From assembly GCA_905198125.1 (NCBI GenBank), contig CAJKBH010000013.1:1-64000 (forward strand): a stretch of DNA of 64,000 nucleotides. Reading direction: 5' to 3'. The stretch is from an uncultured Porphyromonadaceae bacterium (GTDB lineage: Bacteria; Bacteroidota; Bacteroidia; Bacteroidales; Muribaculaceae). A program made the position numbers and the translations under genes. The notes below the pieces were generated by a model. It saw nothing but the letters and a program-made list of their open reading frames with translations, was not told where the DNA came from and did not search any database. Shown here in pieces: positions 7,429 through 16,840 of this stretch (within the stretch, counting starts at the first letter, position 1; each line of letters opens with the position of its first letter).

Positions 7429-9993
7429 ATGGATTATCCTGAAGCAAGATATATAAATCGATTGCTGGTCGTGGTGGTGATGCTGTTACCGCTGTGTCCG
7501 GCTTTTATTTTTGCATCCAATCCGGCCACGCAGGTTGTAAAGGGAGTGGTGACTGACGCAAATACCCGGCAGGTCATGCCGTATGTATCTGTGATAGGGG
7601 GTCGTGGCTCACGTTCCACGACTACCGATTCATTAGGACGTTTCACATTGCGCCTGCCTTCGAAAGCCACTTTAAGGATTGAGTCGGAAGGATATGCCAC
7701 ACAGACCTTTAAGGGACCTTTCCCAACCGATACATTAAGGATAGCATTGGATCACGATGTGACCGAGCTTCAGGAAGTTGTGGTGAAATTCAAGAAGCAA
7801 AAATATAAGAAACGCAATCCGGCTTCGGAACTGATGCTGAAGGTGCGCGCACATCATGACTCTGTGGATCCCGGCAAAATAGACGGTTATAATTTTGACA
7901 GTTATTCCAAAACCGTAATAGGATTGAACAGTTCGGAGAAGAACAGCGGCACATGGGTTATACCGATGAAAGACCGTCAGAACCTAAGCAAACTTATCGA
8001 CACCGCCCGCTGGACTGCCGACAGGATAATGAACATCGCCATCAAGGAAAAGACTTCGACCGTAGTATATAAAAACGACGAACCCACCGAAATAATCACC
8101 GGACGTAACAGCGATGGCCTGGACCAGAAGTTCAGTACTGAATATACCAATGTCTTTCTGGAGGATGTATTGCGCGAAATAGACCTGTACAAGAACGACC
8201 TGCACATGTTACGCAGTGATTTTGTGAGTCCGTTGTCAAGCAATGGCATCAATTTCTATCACTACGAACTCGTCGATACCGTTCCTATAGGCGACCAGAT
8301 GTGTGTCGAACTCAGTTTCGCGCCGGCCAACCCGGAGATGACCGGATTGAACGGCAAGCTGTATATCCCGGTAAACGACTCCGTAAAATATGTGCGCCGC
8401 GCCATGATGCGAATGCCCAAGGCCACGAACATAAACTATGTGAAAAGCCTGATCCTTAACCAGAATTTCAAACTTGACTCCATCGGGAAACTTCACAAGA
8501 CGGTAGACGACCTGATGGTCAATGTACAGATAGTGCCGGGCACTCCGGTGTTCAGTTTCAACCGGCAGATACGTCGCGATAATTTCAATTACAGAGGAAG
8601 GCCGGAATATCAGAAATACGTGGACGCGGTGGGATCCAGTTTTCAAGAGGATCTTGAACTGAAAAGGCCCGAATCCTATTGGGAGGCTAACCGACTCGTA
8701 CCGTTGACTACGGCCGAATCAAACCTGATCGGCAGGAATTCGGTTTTCAGGAGGGATAAAGGATTCCGGGTGACTGAAACAATAATAGACCTGCTTGTCA
8801 AAGGTTACATTCCCACGGGTGACGACGAGCACAACAAGGTATTCATAGGACCTATCAATTCCTTTGTAAGCTATACCAACGCCGGAGGGTGGAGGTTCCA
8901 GCTCGGAGGCATGACCACAAGCAAATTATGGCCGCATGTATTCCTGCGTGGCTTCGGGGCGTATAGTATCGGCGACCACAAATGGAAAGGGGCTATGGAA
9001 GTCGAATACTCGTTCGAAAAACGTCGTCTGCACGCGCTTGAATTTCCGATGAATAATATTCGTGTCGGATGGAATTTCGATATGGATCAACTCGGCCAGG
9101 AACAGTCATGGTACAGCACGGCCGACCTGTTGGGTTCGCTTAAGAGCATAAACACCAACCTGATAACCTATCGTCACCACGTTTATGTGGACTATAACAA
9201 GGAATGGCGCAACAACCTGTCGATGCACGTAGGCTTCCGTTACGTGCGCCAGCAGCATTCTCCTTGGGTTGAATTCCGTAACGGGTTCGGCCAGGTGTTC
9301 GGACATTTCGGCCAGGCCGTGTTCCATGCCGGAATACGCTGGGCTCCCGGCGAGCGTTTCATACAGACTCTGAATCAGCGCAACCTCATCAACCGCGATG
9401 CCCTTATCATAACCTTGGATCAGGAATACGGTCCCAAGAAACTGTTGGGTTCCCGATTCACCATCTCCAAGACTGAATTGGGCATAGAGAAGACGTTGCG
9501 CTTCTCGGCATACGGCTATCTGGAAGCGGCTATCCGAGCAGCCAAGATCTGGACACAGGTACCATTCACGGAACTGTACTGGCAGGTGGCCAATACATCA
9601 TATCTGACTAATCCGCGATCGTTCTCGATGATGAACCCGATGGAATTCGCCATGGACGAATTCGTGAGCTGGTATCTGCAATACAACATGCAGGGGCTTC
9701 TGTTCAACAAGATACCGTTCGTAAAACGGGCACGCATTCGCGAGGTGTTCAGTTTCAGAGGCTTCTGGGGCAATCTGACCAAACGCAATAATCCCGCCAA
9801 GGCACAGAACGTGTACAAATTTCCGGGCATCGAGACATCCACCATAGGCACTACGCCATATATGGAATGTTCGGTAGGTCTTGAAAATATCTTCACGTTC
9901 CTGCGCGTAGAATATGTATGGCGTCTGACATACCGGAACAAACCTGATGTTCGCAAAGGGGGATTGAGAATAGGCCTTCATTTCAATTTTTGA
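7429..9993 (+). CDS. DUF5686 / carboxypeptidase-like outer-membrane protein
   Basis: An 854-aa envelope protein. A signal peptide (to about residue 30, ending FIFASN) is followed by a carboxypeptidase-regulatory-like beta-sandwich domain (about 37-118, opening VVKGVVTDANTRQVMPYVSV) and then the DUF5686 region. The C-terminus runs as alternating hydrophobic strands and ends in GLRIGLHFNF, with the terminal aromatic residue typical of outer-membrane barrels. DUF5686 proteins are common in Bacteroidetes, and their function is not established. The N-terminal domain matches that seen in TonB-dependent receptors, but no plug domain is present. It lies upstream of the Bat operon, which has its own promoter. 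Confidence 0.85.
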   Translation: MDYPEARYINRLLVVVVMLLPLCPAFIFASNPATQVVKGVVTDANTRQVMPYVSVIGGRGSRSTTTDSLGRFTLRLPSKATLRIESEGYATQTFKGPFPTDTLRIALDHDVTELQEVVVKFKKQKYKKRNPASELMLKVRAHHDSVDPGKIDGYNFDSYSKTVIGLNSSEKNSGTWVIPMKDRQNLSKLIDTARWTADRIMNIAIKEKTSTVVYKNDEPTEIITGRNSDGLDQKFSTEYTNVFLEDVLREIDLYKNDLHMLRSDFVSPLSSNGINFYHYELVDTVPIGDQMCVELSFAPANPEMTGLNGKLYIPVNDSVKYVRRAMMRMPKATNINYVKSLILNQNFKLDSIGKLHKTVDDLMVNVQIVPGTPVFSFNRQIRRDNFNYRGRPEYQKYVDAVGSSFQEDLELKRPESYWEANRLVPLTTAESNLIGRNSVFRRDKGFRVTETIIDLLVKGYIPTGDDEHNKVFIGPINSFVSYTNAGGWRFQLGGMTTSKLWPHVFLRGFGAYSIGDHKWKGAMEVEYSFEKRRLHALEFPMNNIRVGWNFDMDQLGQEQSWYSTADLLGSLKSINTNLITYRHHVYVDYNKEWRNNLSMHVGFRYVRQQHSPWVEFRNGFGQVFGHFGQAVFHAGIRWAPGERFIQTLNQRNLINRDALIITLDQEYGPKKLLGSRFTISKTELGIEKTLRFSAYGYLEAAIRAAKIWTQVPFTELYWQVANTSYLTNPRSFSMMNPMEFAMDEFVSWYLQYNMQGLLFNKIPFVKRARIREVFSFRGFWGNLTKRNNPAKAQNVYKFPGIETSTIGTTPYMECSVGLENIFTFLRVEYVWRLTYRNKPDVRKGGLRIGLHFNF

Positions 9994-10068
9994 CCCTCGG
10001 TTAATTTTTATTCAGTGCAATTGATTTTATTTAACACAGCAATTGGATGAAATTAACTTAATAAATAT

Positions 10069-10076
10069 TATTTTTG
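10069..10076 (+). promoter_or_regulatory. -7 promoter element of the Bat operon
   Basis: TATTTTTG matches TAnnTTTG. A TTG at 10043-10045 is the nearest -33 candidate but is 23 nt away, slightly long. The predicted transcript start, around 10082, leaves only about 10 nt before the ATG at 10093 but about 46 nt before the ATG at 10129, supporting the latter as start of the MoxR gene. Confidence 0.6.
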
Positions 10077-10128
10077 CATTTCAGAAAACTAAATGGTGCC
10101 CCTTGAGGGCCTGAACGAATGGTATAAT

Positions 10129-11124
10129 ATGGAAGATACAGTGAATATCAGAGAGTTGAACGATCAGATTGCATCCAAGAGCAGTTTCGTCAGCATGATC
10201 CGTACCGGAATGGACCGTCGCATCGTAGGACAGGAACATCTTGTGGATTCGTTGCTGATCGCATTGCTGTGCAACGGACACATACTGCTGGAGGGCGTGC
10301 CGGGACTGGCAAAGACATTGGCCATCAAGACACTGGCCAATCTGGTAGATGCCAAATACAGCCGCATACAGTTCACTCCCGACTTGCTGCCGGCCGACGT
10401 GCTCGGCACGCAGATATACAGCGTCAAGAAAGAGGAATTCCAAATCAAGAAAGGCCCGATATTCGCAAACTTCGTTCTGGCCGACGAGATTAACCGTGCG
10501 CCGGCCAAGGTGCAGAGCGCGTTGCTCGAGGCCATGCAGGAGCGTCAGGTAACAATCGGAGAGGAAACATTCAGACTCCCGGATCCCTTCCTGGTAATGG
10601 CCACACAGAACCCGATAGAGCAGGAGGGAACATACCCGCTGCCCGAGGCTCAGGTAGACCGTTTCCTGCTGAAAGTAGTGATAGGTTATCCCAAGAAAGA
10701 CGAGGAGAAGCTGATAATCCGCCAGAACATCAAGGGCGCGCTCGAACCCGTAAGACCAGTGCTTGATCCCAAGGAGATTCTGGAGGTGCAGAAGATAGTT
10801 GAAAAGATATATATCGACGAGAAGATAGAGAACTATATCGTCGACATAGTGTTCGCCACACGTATGCCCGCCAAATATGGCCTGAACGACCTGCAGAGCC
10901 TGGTATCGTTCGGAGCATCGCCCCGTGCCTCGATCAGCCTTGCACTGGCATCCAGAGCTTACGCATTCCTGCAGGGTCGCGGATACGTCATTCCCGAGGA
11001 CGTACGCGCAGTATGCCATGACGTGATGCGTCACCGCATCGGACTCACATACGAAGCCGAGGCCAACAACATCACATCCGACGACATCATCACCGACATA
11101 CTCGACAAGGTGGCTGTGCCCTAA
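10129..11124 (+). CDS. MoxR-family AAA+ ATPase
   Basis: A 331-aa cytoplasmic AAA+ ATPase of the MoxR group, thought to act as a chaperone for assembly or activation of von Willebrand factor A proteins. The Walker A motif is in GVPGLAKT and the Walker B region is VLADEINRAP; ATQNPIEQEGTYPLPEAQ is the family sensor-1 signature. The first in-frame ATG (10093) would add 12 residues not found in relatives and sits almost on the transcript start, so ATG 10129 (MEDTVNIREL) is chosen. It heads the Bat operon, 12 nt before the DUF58 gene, the standard partner of MoxR. Confidence 0.93.
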   Translation: MEDTVNIRELNDQIASKSSFVSMIRTGMDRRIVGQEHLVDSLLIALLCNGHILLEGVPGLAKTLAIKTLANLVDAKYSRIQFTPDLLPADVLGTQIYSVKKEEFQIKKGPIFANFVLADEINRAPAKVQSALLEAMQERQVTIGEETFRLPDPFLVMATQNPIEQEGTYPLPEAQVDRFLLKVVIGYPKKDEEKLIIRQNIKGALEPVRPVLDPKEILEVQKIVEKIYIDEKIENYIVDIVFATRMPAKYGLNDLQSLVSFGASPRASISLALASRAYAFLQGRGYVIPEDVRAVCHDVMRHRIGLTYEAEANNITSDDIITDILDKVAVP

Positions 11125-11136
11125 ATACTGAAGATT

Positions 11137-12015
11137 GTGGACGCAAATGAATTGCTGAAAAAGATCCGCAAGATCGAGATAAAGACACGCGGTCTGAGCC
11201 AGAACATATTCGCCGGCGAATATCACAGCGCCTACAAAGGGCGCGGCGTGATATTTTCCGAAGTGCGCGAATATGTTCCGGGCGACGACGTGCGCGACAT
11301 TGACTGGAACGTGACGGCACGCCAGAACAAGCCCTTCGTCAAGGTATATGAGGAGGAGCGTGAACTGACCGTCATGTTGCTGGTGGATGTGAGCGGCAGC
11401 CGTAGTTTCGGAGCCGTGGGGGAGGCCAAGATGGAAAAGATGGCCGAAATAGCCGCCACCCTGGCATTCTCGTCGATACAGAACAACGACAAGGTCGGGA
11501 TGATAATGTTCAGCGACAAGATCGAGAAATTCATTCCCCCTAAGAAAGGCAGGAAGCATATCCTGTTGCTGATACTCGAAATAATCAATTATCAGCCCGA
11601 AAACGAGGGTACCGACATAGACCGGGCGTTGCGTTTCCTTACCAACGCCATCAAGAAGCGCACGGCGGCATTCCTGATATCCGACCTGATAGACACCCAC
11701 GATTACACACAGAGCCTGATGATAGCCAGTCGCAAACATGATCTGGTGACACTTCAGGTGTACGATAAGCGGGACTGCGAAATGCCGAATGTGGGCCTTG
11801 TCAAGATGCGTGATCTTGAGACAGGCGAGACAGCCTGGATTGACACATCGAGCAAATCGGTGCGCAAGACGTATGCCAAAGCTTGGTATGACCGCCAGCA
11901 GTGGATATCGTCGGTAATGACAAAAAGCGGCGTTGACATGACGTCAATAGCCACTGACGAGGACTTCGTGAAAGCCCTGTTGGGAATGTTCCGGCGCCGG
12001 TCGGTGGCACGATGA
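11137..12015 (+). CDS. DUF58 protein with VWA-like domain
   Basis: A 292-aa protein with the signatures of DUF58: GEYHSAYKGRGVIFSEVREY, then DDVRDIDWNVTARQNKPFVK. The MIDAS-like motif DVSGS in the VWA-like half points to metal-dependent protein contact. The start is GTG at 11137; it gives VDANELLKKIRKIEIKTRG, which lines up with the conserved N-terminus of relatives, and no ATG fits. DUF58 proteins are nearly always encoded beside MoxR and are believed to be remodelled by it. There is no signal peptide, so it is probably cytoplasmic or membrane-associated. Third-party functional data for Bacteroidetes members are limited. Confidence 0.9.
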   Translation: MDANELLKKIRKIEIKTRGLSQNIFAGEYHSAYKGRGVIFSEVREYVPGDDVRDIDWNVTARQNKPFVKVYEEERELTVMLLVDVSGSRSFGAVGEAKMEKMAEIAATLAFSSIQNNDKVGMIMFSDKIEKFIPPKKGRKHILLLILEIINYQPENEGTDIDRALRFLTNAIKKRTAAFLISDLIDTHDYTQSLMIASRKHDLVTLQVYDKRDCEMPNVGLVKMRDLETGETAWIDTSSKSVRKTYAKAWYDRQQWISSVMTKSGVDMTSIATDEDFVKALLGMFRRRSVAR

Positions 12016-12025
12016 AATTTGCAGA

Positions 12026-13075
12026 ATGAAGCATATAATAATACGAATAGCGCTCGGCATACTGATGCTTGCAGGCGTCACATTCGGCAGCCAGGGCGCT
12101 CCGGTTGTGAAGGCCATGATGGACACGTCCGTACTCATGATGGGCAAGATGGGCGTGCTGCAACTTATGGTGGAGGAACCCAAGAACGCCAGGGGTCATT
12201 TCCCCCTGTTCAATCAGCTGCGCGAGCGAGGATATGCAACGGTATTGGGTGACACAGTGGAATTCCGGGCTCCGTCCGGGGTTGATACCGTTGATCTCGG
12301 TTCACAGCGTCGCATACTCTTTACGGTGCCGGTACAGGCATTCGATTCGGGAGCCTACCGGTTGCCTCCGTTCGAATATGTGGTCGGCAACGACACGGCA
12401 CGTTCCAATACAGTAGACCTGAAAGTGGCTCCCGTAACGGTTTCAGCCGACGACCAGATTTCAGATTATGCGGGCACCGCAGACCCCGAGGATCCCTCAA
12501 TTTTCGACTGGATTCCCGATTGGGTCGTTGACTATTGGTGGCTGGTATTGCTCGTATTGATTCTGATTGGAGCCGGCATTTATGCATGGCATCGTTACAG
12601 AACGAAAGGATACCTCATACCCAAGAAACCGGAACCCACTCCCTACGAGGAGGCAATGAAGCGTCTTGGTACGCTCAAGGGCCAGAACCTGTGGGAACAG
12701 GGAATGGAGAAGGAATATTTCACCGAGCTGACGGACATTCTCCGCCGTTATCTGGCACGTCGCTTCGGCATCAATGCCGAGGAAATGACGTCGCGACAGA
12801 TCATGGCTTCGCTGGCCAAGAATGAGGAGACCAAAGACAAACGGGCGTATTTCCGTAAGATTCTTGACGTGGCCGACTTCGTGAAGTTTGCCAAGGTAAG
12901 GCCGTTGCCCGAAGACAACATCGCCAGCTACGAGAGCGCCGTAAGGTTTGTGAACGAGACCAAACCGGTTCCAAAGCCTGAAGATGAAATCGATAACGGC
13001 ACCCGGAACAAAACGGATAAGAAAAAGAAGGCTGCGTTGAAAAAGAATAACAAGAAGAAAGGAGGCTCCAAATGA
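12026..13075 (+). CDS. Bat-operon membrane protein with Lys-rich tail
   Basis: A 349-aa protein encoded between the DUF58 gene and batA, the place where Bacteroidales keep a single-pass protein of unknown function. An N-terminal signal peptide or anchor (residues 5-25) is followed by a periplasmic beta-rich domain (about 30-140) ending in DLKVAPVTV. One membrane span follows at 171-188 (WWLVLLVLILIGAGIYAW). The cytoplasmic helical region (200-310, YFTELTDILRRYLARRFGI) resembles the tail found in BatD, and the strongly basic end is made largely of Lys and Asn. The gene starts 10 nt after the DUF58 stop and its end overlaps the batA start. Confidence 0.8.
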   Translation: MKHIIIRIALGILMLAGVTFGSQGAPVVKAMMDTSVLMMGKMGVLQLMVEEPKNARGHFPLFNQLRERGYATVLGDTVEFRAPSGVDTVDLGSQRRILFTVPVQAFDSGAYRLPPFEYVVGNDTARSNTVDLKVAPVTVSADDQISDYAGTADPEDPSIFDWIPDWVVDYWWLVLLVLILIGAGIYAWHRYRTKGYLIPKKPEPTPYEEAMKRLGTLKGQNLWEQGMEKEYFTELTDILRRYLARRFGINAEEMTSRQIMASLAKNEETKDKRAYFRKILDVADFVKFAKVRPLPEDNIASYESAVRFVNETKPVPKPEDEIDNGTRNKTDKKKKAALKKNNKKKGGSK

Positions 13076-14046
13076 TGCTGCATCCCGGATTATTGTTCCT
13101 TCTGTTGCTGCTTGTGCCTTTTGTGGCCTGGTACGTATGGAAGTGGAAAGGCGGCGATCCGTCGGTCGGAGTGTCAACCATCGCGCCGTTCAAAGGTAAA
13201 AGGGCGTCATTCAAGATATTGCTGATGCACGTTTGCTTCGCGCTTCAGCTTGTGGCTATAGCGGGCATAATCGTGGCTTTGGCAAGACCTCAGACCCACG
13301 ACAGTCTCCGCTCACAGAATGTGGAAGGCACAGATATCGTGCTGGCGCTGGATATTTCGAGTTCCATGCTTGCCACCGACCTGCGTCCCACACGACTTGA
13401 ATCTGCCAAGGAGGTTGCCACCAAATTTGTCGGACAGCGTACTGACGATAACATCGGTCTTGTAGTGTTTTCCGGCGAGTCGTTGTCGCTGATGCCCTTG
13501 ACCTCGGACAAAGCAGCGTTGGTAAACGCCATAAAGAATGTGGAGAGCGGCGACCTGAACGACGGTACCGCCATAGGCGACGGTATAGCCTCGGCAATCA
13601 ACCGCCTTGTATCGGGCAACGCCAAGTCCAAGAGCATCATCCTTCTTACGGACGGCACCAACAATGCAGGCGATGTGGCGCCCGCCACTGCCGCGCAGAT
13701 AGCCAAGGAAAAGGGCATCAAGATCTATACCATCGGGGCCGGGACCAACGGCTCCATACAGATCACAGATCCCTACGGATTCTCCACGACCACGATGGAG
13801 ACCAAAATAGACGAAGCCGCACTGAAGAATATCGCCAACATAACCGGTGGCAAATTCTTCCGTGCCACCGATTCGCGTATGCTTCGCGAGGTGTTCAATG
13901 AAATAGACTCACTGGAAAAGACCAAGCTGAATGTCAATACCTACACCCAGACTGAAGACAACTTCATGCCGTGGCTGTGGCTTAGCATCTGTGCTTACGG
14001 TCTGTTCCTGCTGTTGCGCTACACAGTGTTGCGCAGAATCCCATAG
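13072..14046 (+). CDS. batA: BatA, VWA-domain membrane protein
   Basis: A 324-aa inner-membrane protein. Two hydrophobic segments near the N-terminus (about residues 4-23 and 50-71) precede a VWA domain (about 85-280) with an intact MIDAS motif DISSS (D94-S98) and the LLTDGTNNAG loop. A third membrane span lies at the C-terminus (about 302-320). The Bat proteins were named for a Bacteroides aerotolerance effect; the biochemical role is still unclear, and complexes of VWA proteins handled by MoxR are suspected. The ATG overlaps the preceding stop codon. It is followed 4 nt after its stop by batB, a close paralogue. Confidence 0.93.
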   Translation: MMLHPGLLFLLLLLVPFVAWYVWKWKGGDPSVGVSTIAPFKGKRASFKILLMHVCFALQLVAIAGIIVALARPQTHDSLRSQNVEGTDIVLALDISSSMLATDLRPTRLESAKEVATKFVGQRTDDNIGLVVFSGESLSLMPLTSDKAALVNAIKNVESGDLNDGTAIGDGIASAINRLVSGNAKSKSIILLTDGTNNAGDVAPATAAQIAKEKGIKIYTIGAGTNGSIQITDPYGFSTTTMETKIDEAALKNIANITGGKFFRATDSRMLREVFNEIDSLEKTKLNVNTYTQTEDNFMPWLWLSICAYGLFLLLRYTVLRRIP

Positions 14047-14049
14047 CGT

Positions 14050-15114
14050 ATGTTTAGTTTTGCATATCCCAAAGTATTATACCTGTTGATACTGGTGCCG
14101 CTTTATGTGGCACTGTACATATTGGCACGCTATAGCCGACGGAAAAATCTGAAGCGGTTAGGCAAGATAGCGTATCTGCTACCCATGATGCCTGAGGTCT
14201 CCGACTATAAGGCACCGTTGAAAATATGTGTGCAGATGCTTGCGCTGTCCTTGCTTATCGTAGCCTGCGCCCGTCCCTGGGGAGGAGTCCGCAATCAGAA
14301 AACCACCAAGGAAGGTATTGAAGTCGTTATAGCAGTCGACGCATCCAATTCGATGCTGGCATCAGCCACGGACGACGATAAGGGAACCTCCAGAATGCGC
14401 ACGGCCAAATTTACGCTCGAAAAGCTGATAAACCGTCTGGACAATGACAGGGTAGGACTCATCGTATATGCCAACAGCGCATACACGCTGATACCCGTTA
14501 CAAACGACTATGTCTCGGCCAAGATGTTCCTGAACAGCATCGACCCCACGCAGATCAAGGATCAGGGTACCAACATTTCTGCGGCGATAGACATGGCGGT
14601 CAACTCATTCTCCGACAACAAGAATGTGGGCAAAGCACTGATTCTGATTACGGATGCCGAGGAACTCGAGGACAAGGAGACAGTGATGGCCACGGCCGCA
14701 AACGCCGGCAAGAAAGGGATTCAGGTGGACGTGGTGGGAATCGGCTCGACCACTCCTGTCACAGTGCCCGAGAACGGAGCATTGATGCTTGATCCCGAAA
14801 CGGGGCAGCCGGTCAGGACAGCTTTGAACGAAGATCTGGCAGCAGAGATAGCCAAAAGCGCGAAAGGAATATATGTCAACGCCTCAAACCGCGACGCATT
14901 GAGCGAGTTGGAACGTCAGCTTGACACCCTGAAAAAATCCACTCTCGAAAGCAGCGTATACGCACAGCACGACGAGCTGTTCTATATATTCGCTGTCATA
15001 GCCCTTGTGCTGATGTGCATAGACATCTTCCTGCTGGAGCGGAAAATCGCATGGCTGGACAAGATCACGTTCTTCACCAACCGTAAACCCAAAGCAAAAG
15101 CTGAGCAAAAATGA
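14050..15114 (+). CDS. batB: BatB, VWA-domain membrane protein
   Basis: A 354-aa paralogue of BatA with the same layout: two N-terminal membrane segments (about 8-26 and 56-74), a VWA domain with MIDAS motif DASNS (D97-S101), an LILITDAEELED loop, and a C-terminal membrane span near 313-330 (FYIFAVIALVLMCIDIFLL). BatA and BatB are expected to face the periplasm and to interact with BatC. Its stop overlaps the batC start (ATGA), indicating coupled translation. Confidence 0.93.
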   Translation: MFSFAYPKVLYLLILVPLYVALYILARYSRRKNLKRLGKIAYLLPMMPEVSDYKAPLKICVQMLALSLLIVACARPWGGVRNQKTTKEGIEVVIAVDASNSMLASATDDDKGTSRMRTAKFTLEKLINRLDNDRVGLIVYANSAYTLIPVTNDYVSAKMFLNSIDPTQIKDQGTNISAAIDMAVNSFSDNKNVGKALILITDAEELEDKETVMATAANAGKKGIQVDVVGIGSTTPVTVPENGALMLDPETGQPVRTALNEDLAAEIAKSAKGIYVNASNRDALSELERQLDTLKKSTLESSVYAQHDELFYIFAVIALVLMCIDIFLLERKIAWLDKITFFTNRKPKAKAEQK

Positions 15115-15860
15115 GAAAAGCTATATACATACTGATGTCGGTCATGCTCTTAGGCATTTCGGCCGTGCCGGTTGCCCAGGCTTCGACACGCGCCGAACGA
15201 CGTCTTGTGACAAAAGGCAACAAGCTATACACCGAACGCAAATTCGTAGAGGCCGAAAGCGTATATCAGGAAGCGCTTCGCGAAAATCCGCAGAGCACTT
15301 CCGCGCGCTATAACCTCGGTCTGTCACAGCTGCGCCAGGTGAAGAACCTGAAGGATTCCACGCCTAAGACTCAGAAACTGATAGAGGGAGCCCGTCAGAA
15401 TTTCACCGAAGCGGCACGCAATGTCAAGCAGCGTCCCGGCATAGCGGCTAAGGCGAACTACAATCTTGGCAATATGGAATTCAATATGGAGCAGTATCAG
15501 AAGGCCATAGATTACTACAAACAGTCGCTGCGCATTGATCCTGACGATGACAATGCCCGGCGCAACCTCCGGATCGCACAGAAGAAACTGCAGCAGCAGA
15601 ATCAGGATAAGAACCAGCAGAACCAGAATCAGGACCAGCAGGATAAAAAGGACCGGCAGGACCAGAAAAATCAGCAGCAACAGCAGCCTCAACAGCAGGA
15701 ACAAAAACAGCAGCCACAGGAACAGAAGATTAATGAACAGACGGCTCAGCGGATTCTGCAGGCCATGGACAGCAAGGAGAACCAGACTCGAGCCAGAGTG
15801 AATCGCGCCGCCAAAGGTGAAAAGAGCGTCGGAAACGGAGGTGCCAGAAAGCGATGGTAA
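15111..15860 (+). CDS. batC: BatC, TPR protein with Gln-rich tail
   Basis: A 249-aa exported protein: signal peptide (1-24, ending AQA), TPR repeats over about residues 28-150 (YNLGLSQLRQ and NYNLGNMEFNMEQYQKAIDYY), then a very Gln/Asn/Asp/Lys-rich low-complexity stretch (about 158-212) and a short basic end. TPR repeats are protein-binding and fit a scaffold role with the VWA proteins BatA and BatB. The Gln-rich block is probably disordered. About 65 nt separate it from the next gene, the largest gap in the operon, but no terminator is visible there. Confidence 0.9.
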   Translation: MRKAIYILMSVMLLGISAVPVAQASTRAERRLVTKGNKLYTERKFVEAESVYQEALRENPQSTSARYNLGLSQLRQVKNLKDSTPKTQKLIEGARQNFTEAARNVKQRPGIAAKANYNLGNMEFNMEQYQKAIDYYKQSLRIDPDDDNARRNLRIAQKKLQQQNQDKNQQNQNQDQQDKKDRQDQKNQQQQQPQQQEQKQQPQEQKINEQTAQRILQAMDSKENQTRARVNRAAKGEKSVGNGGARKRW

Positions 15861-15926
15861 CCTTCGCCTGGTCCATTACTCTTGATTTAATCACTAATGT
15901 ATTTATTCCCAATGTGCTGACAGACA

Positions 15927-16832
15927 ATGAAAAAAATCCTGACAATCTTGCTTTTGTTAATGATTTGCGTTACAGACAAAGCTGTGGCGCAGAATCTTGA
16001 CATCAACAAGAATAACCTGAAACTGAGCTGGAACCGCGAGAAAATCAACCTGTATCATCACGAGCCGGCAGTAATCACTCTGTACCTGTGGATACAGGGA
16101 TACGATGTGCAAGGTGTCAGGAAATCAAAGCCATCCACACTCAACAACGGGAAATTCAGTTATCTGAAACAGGCGGATTTCGACCGTCAGCCTCGTGTGG
16201 TGAACAAAGACGGCGAGACGTGGACAGTCTATCCGATTGACAGTTACGCCATAGCAATGGACAAGGCCGGGAAATATAAACTGCAGGATGGCCGCTATGT
16301 CGTCGATCTTGCGGTTCCGGTCATCTATGACGATCCATTCTGGGGCAAGATGCAGACCCTGAAGACTCAGCGTATAGAGGTGCCGGTAAATCCCGTACAG
16401 ATCACGGTCTCAGACCTGCCGCCTGTGCCTCAGGACACAGAGTTCTCCGGAGCTGTCGGCGACTTTAAGGTAGAGGTTACAGTGCCTCCGGGCGATATAT
16501 TCCTTAACGAAGAAGCCACGGCTATAGTCACGATCACAGGCAACGGCTGGCTGAACGACGATACGCTGCCTGAATATCACGACGCATTTCAGAAAGGAAC
16601 CAAACTTAAGTCATTTTCCGAGAATCGTCAGCAATACCTCAGGGACGGAAAGATGATATCCGAACTCCAGATGGAATGTACTTTCATCCCCACGGATAAA
16701 AACGCAGAGATAAGCCCTGTATGGCTTGAAGTGTTCAATCCCATAAAGGGCGTTTACGAGACAATTAAATCCGAACCGGTCAAGGTCAAGGTGCAGTCCA
16801 TAGCCGCAAAGGCTCCGACTCACGACATATAA
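15927..16832 (+). CDS. BatD-like periplasmic protein, additional copy
   Basis: A 301-aa protein with a clear signal peptide (1-21, ending AVAQ). Its second half (about 165-295) resembles one repeat of the BatD beta-sandwich region: SGAVGDFKVEVTVPPGDIFLNEEATAIVTITGNGWL in outline, followed by CTFIP and a PVWLEVFNP strand. The corresponding BatD segments are SGGVGKFNITSQL and FSYSFMP-like strands. Unlike BatD it has no membrane span or cytoplasmic tail, so it should be a soluble or loosely attached periplasmic protein. Its stop lies 8 nt before batD. It looks like an internal duplication of part of BatD. The function is unknown. Confidence 0.8.
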   Translation: MKKILTILLLLMICVTDKAVAQNLDINKNNLKLSWNREKINLYHHEPAVITLYLWIQGYDVQGVRKSKPSTLNNGKFSYLKQADFDRQPRVVNKDGETWTVYPIDSYAIAMDKAGKYKLQDGRYVVDLAVPVIYDDPFWGKMQTLKTQRIEVPVNPVQITVSDLPPVPQDTEFSGAVGDFKVEVTVPPGDIFLNEEATAIVTITGNGWLNDDTLPEYHDAFQKGTKLKSFSENRQQYLRDGKMISELQMECTFIPTDKNAEISPVWLEVFNPIKGVYETIKSEPVKVKVQSIAAKAPTHDI

Positions 16833-16840
16833 TCAGAACG

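Noticed and set aside
10081..11739. Long antisense frame opposite the MoxR and DUF58 genes
   Set aside because: Same explanation: a shadow of two well-recognised genes on the plus strand.
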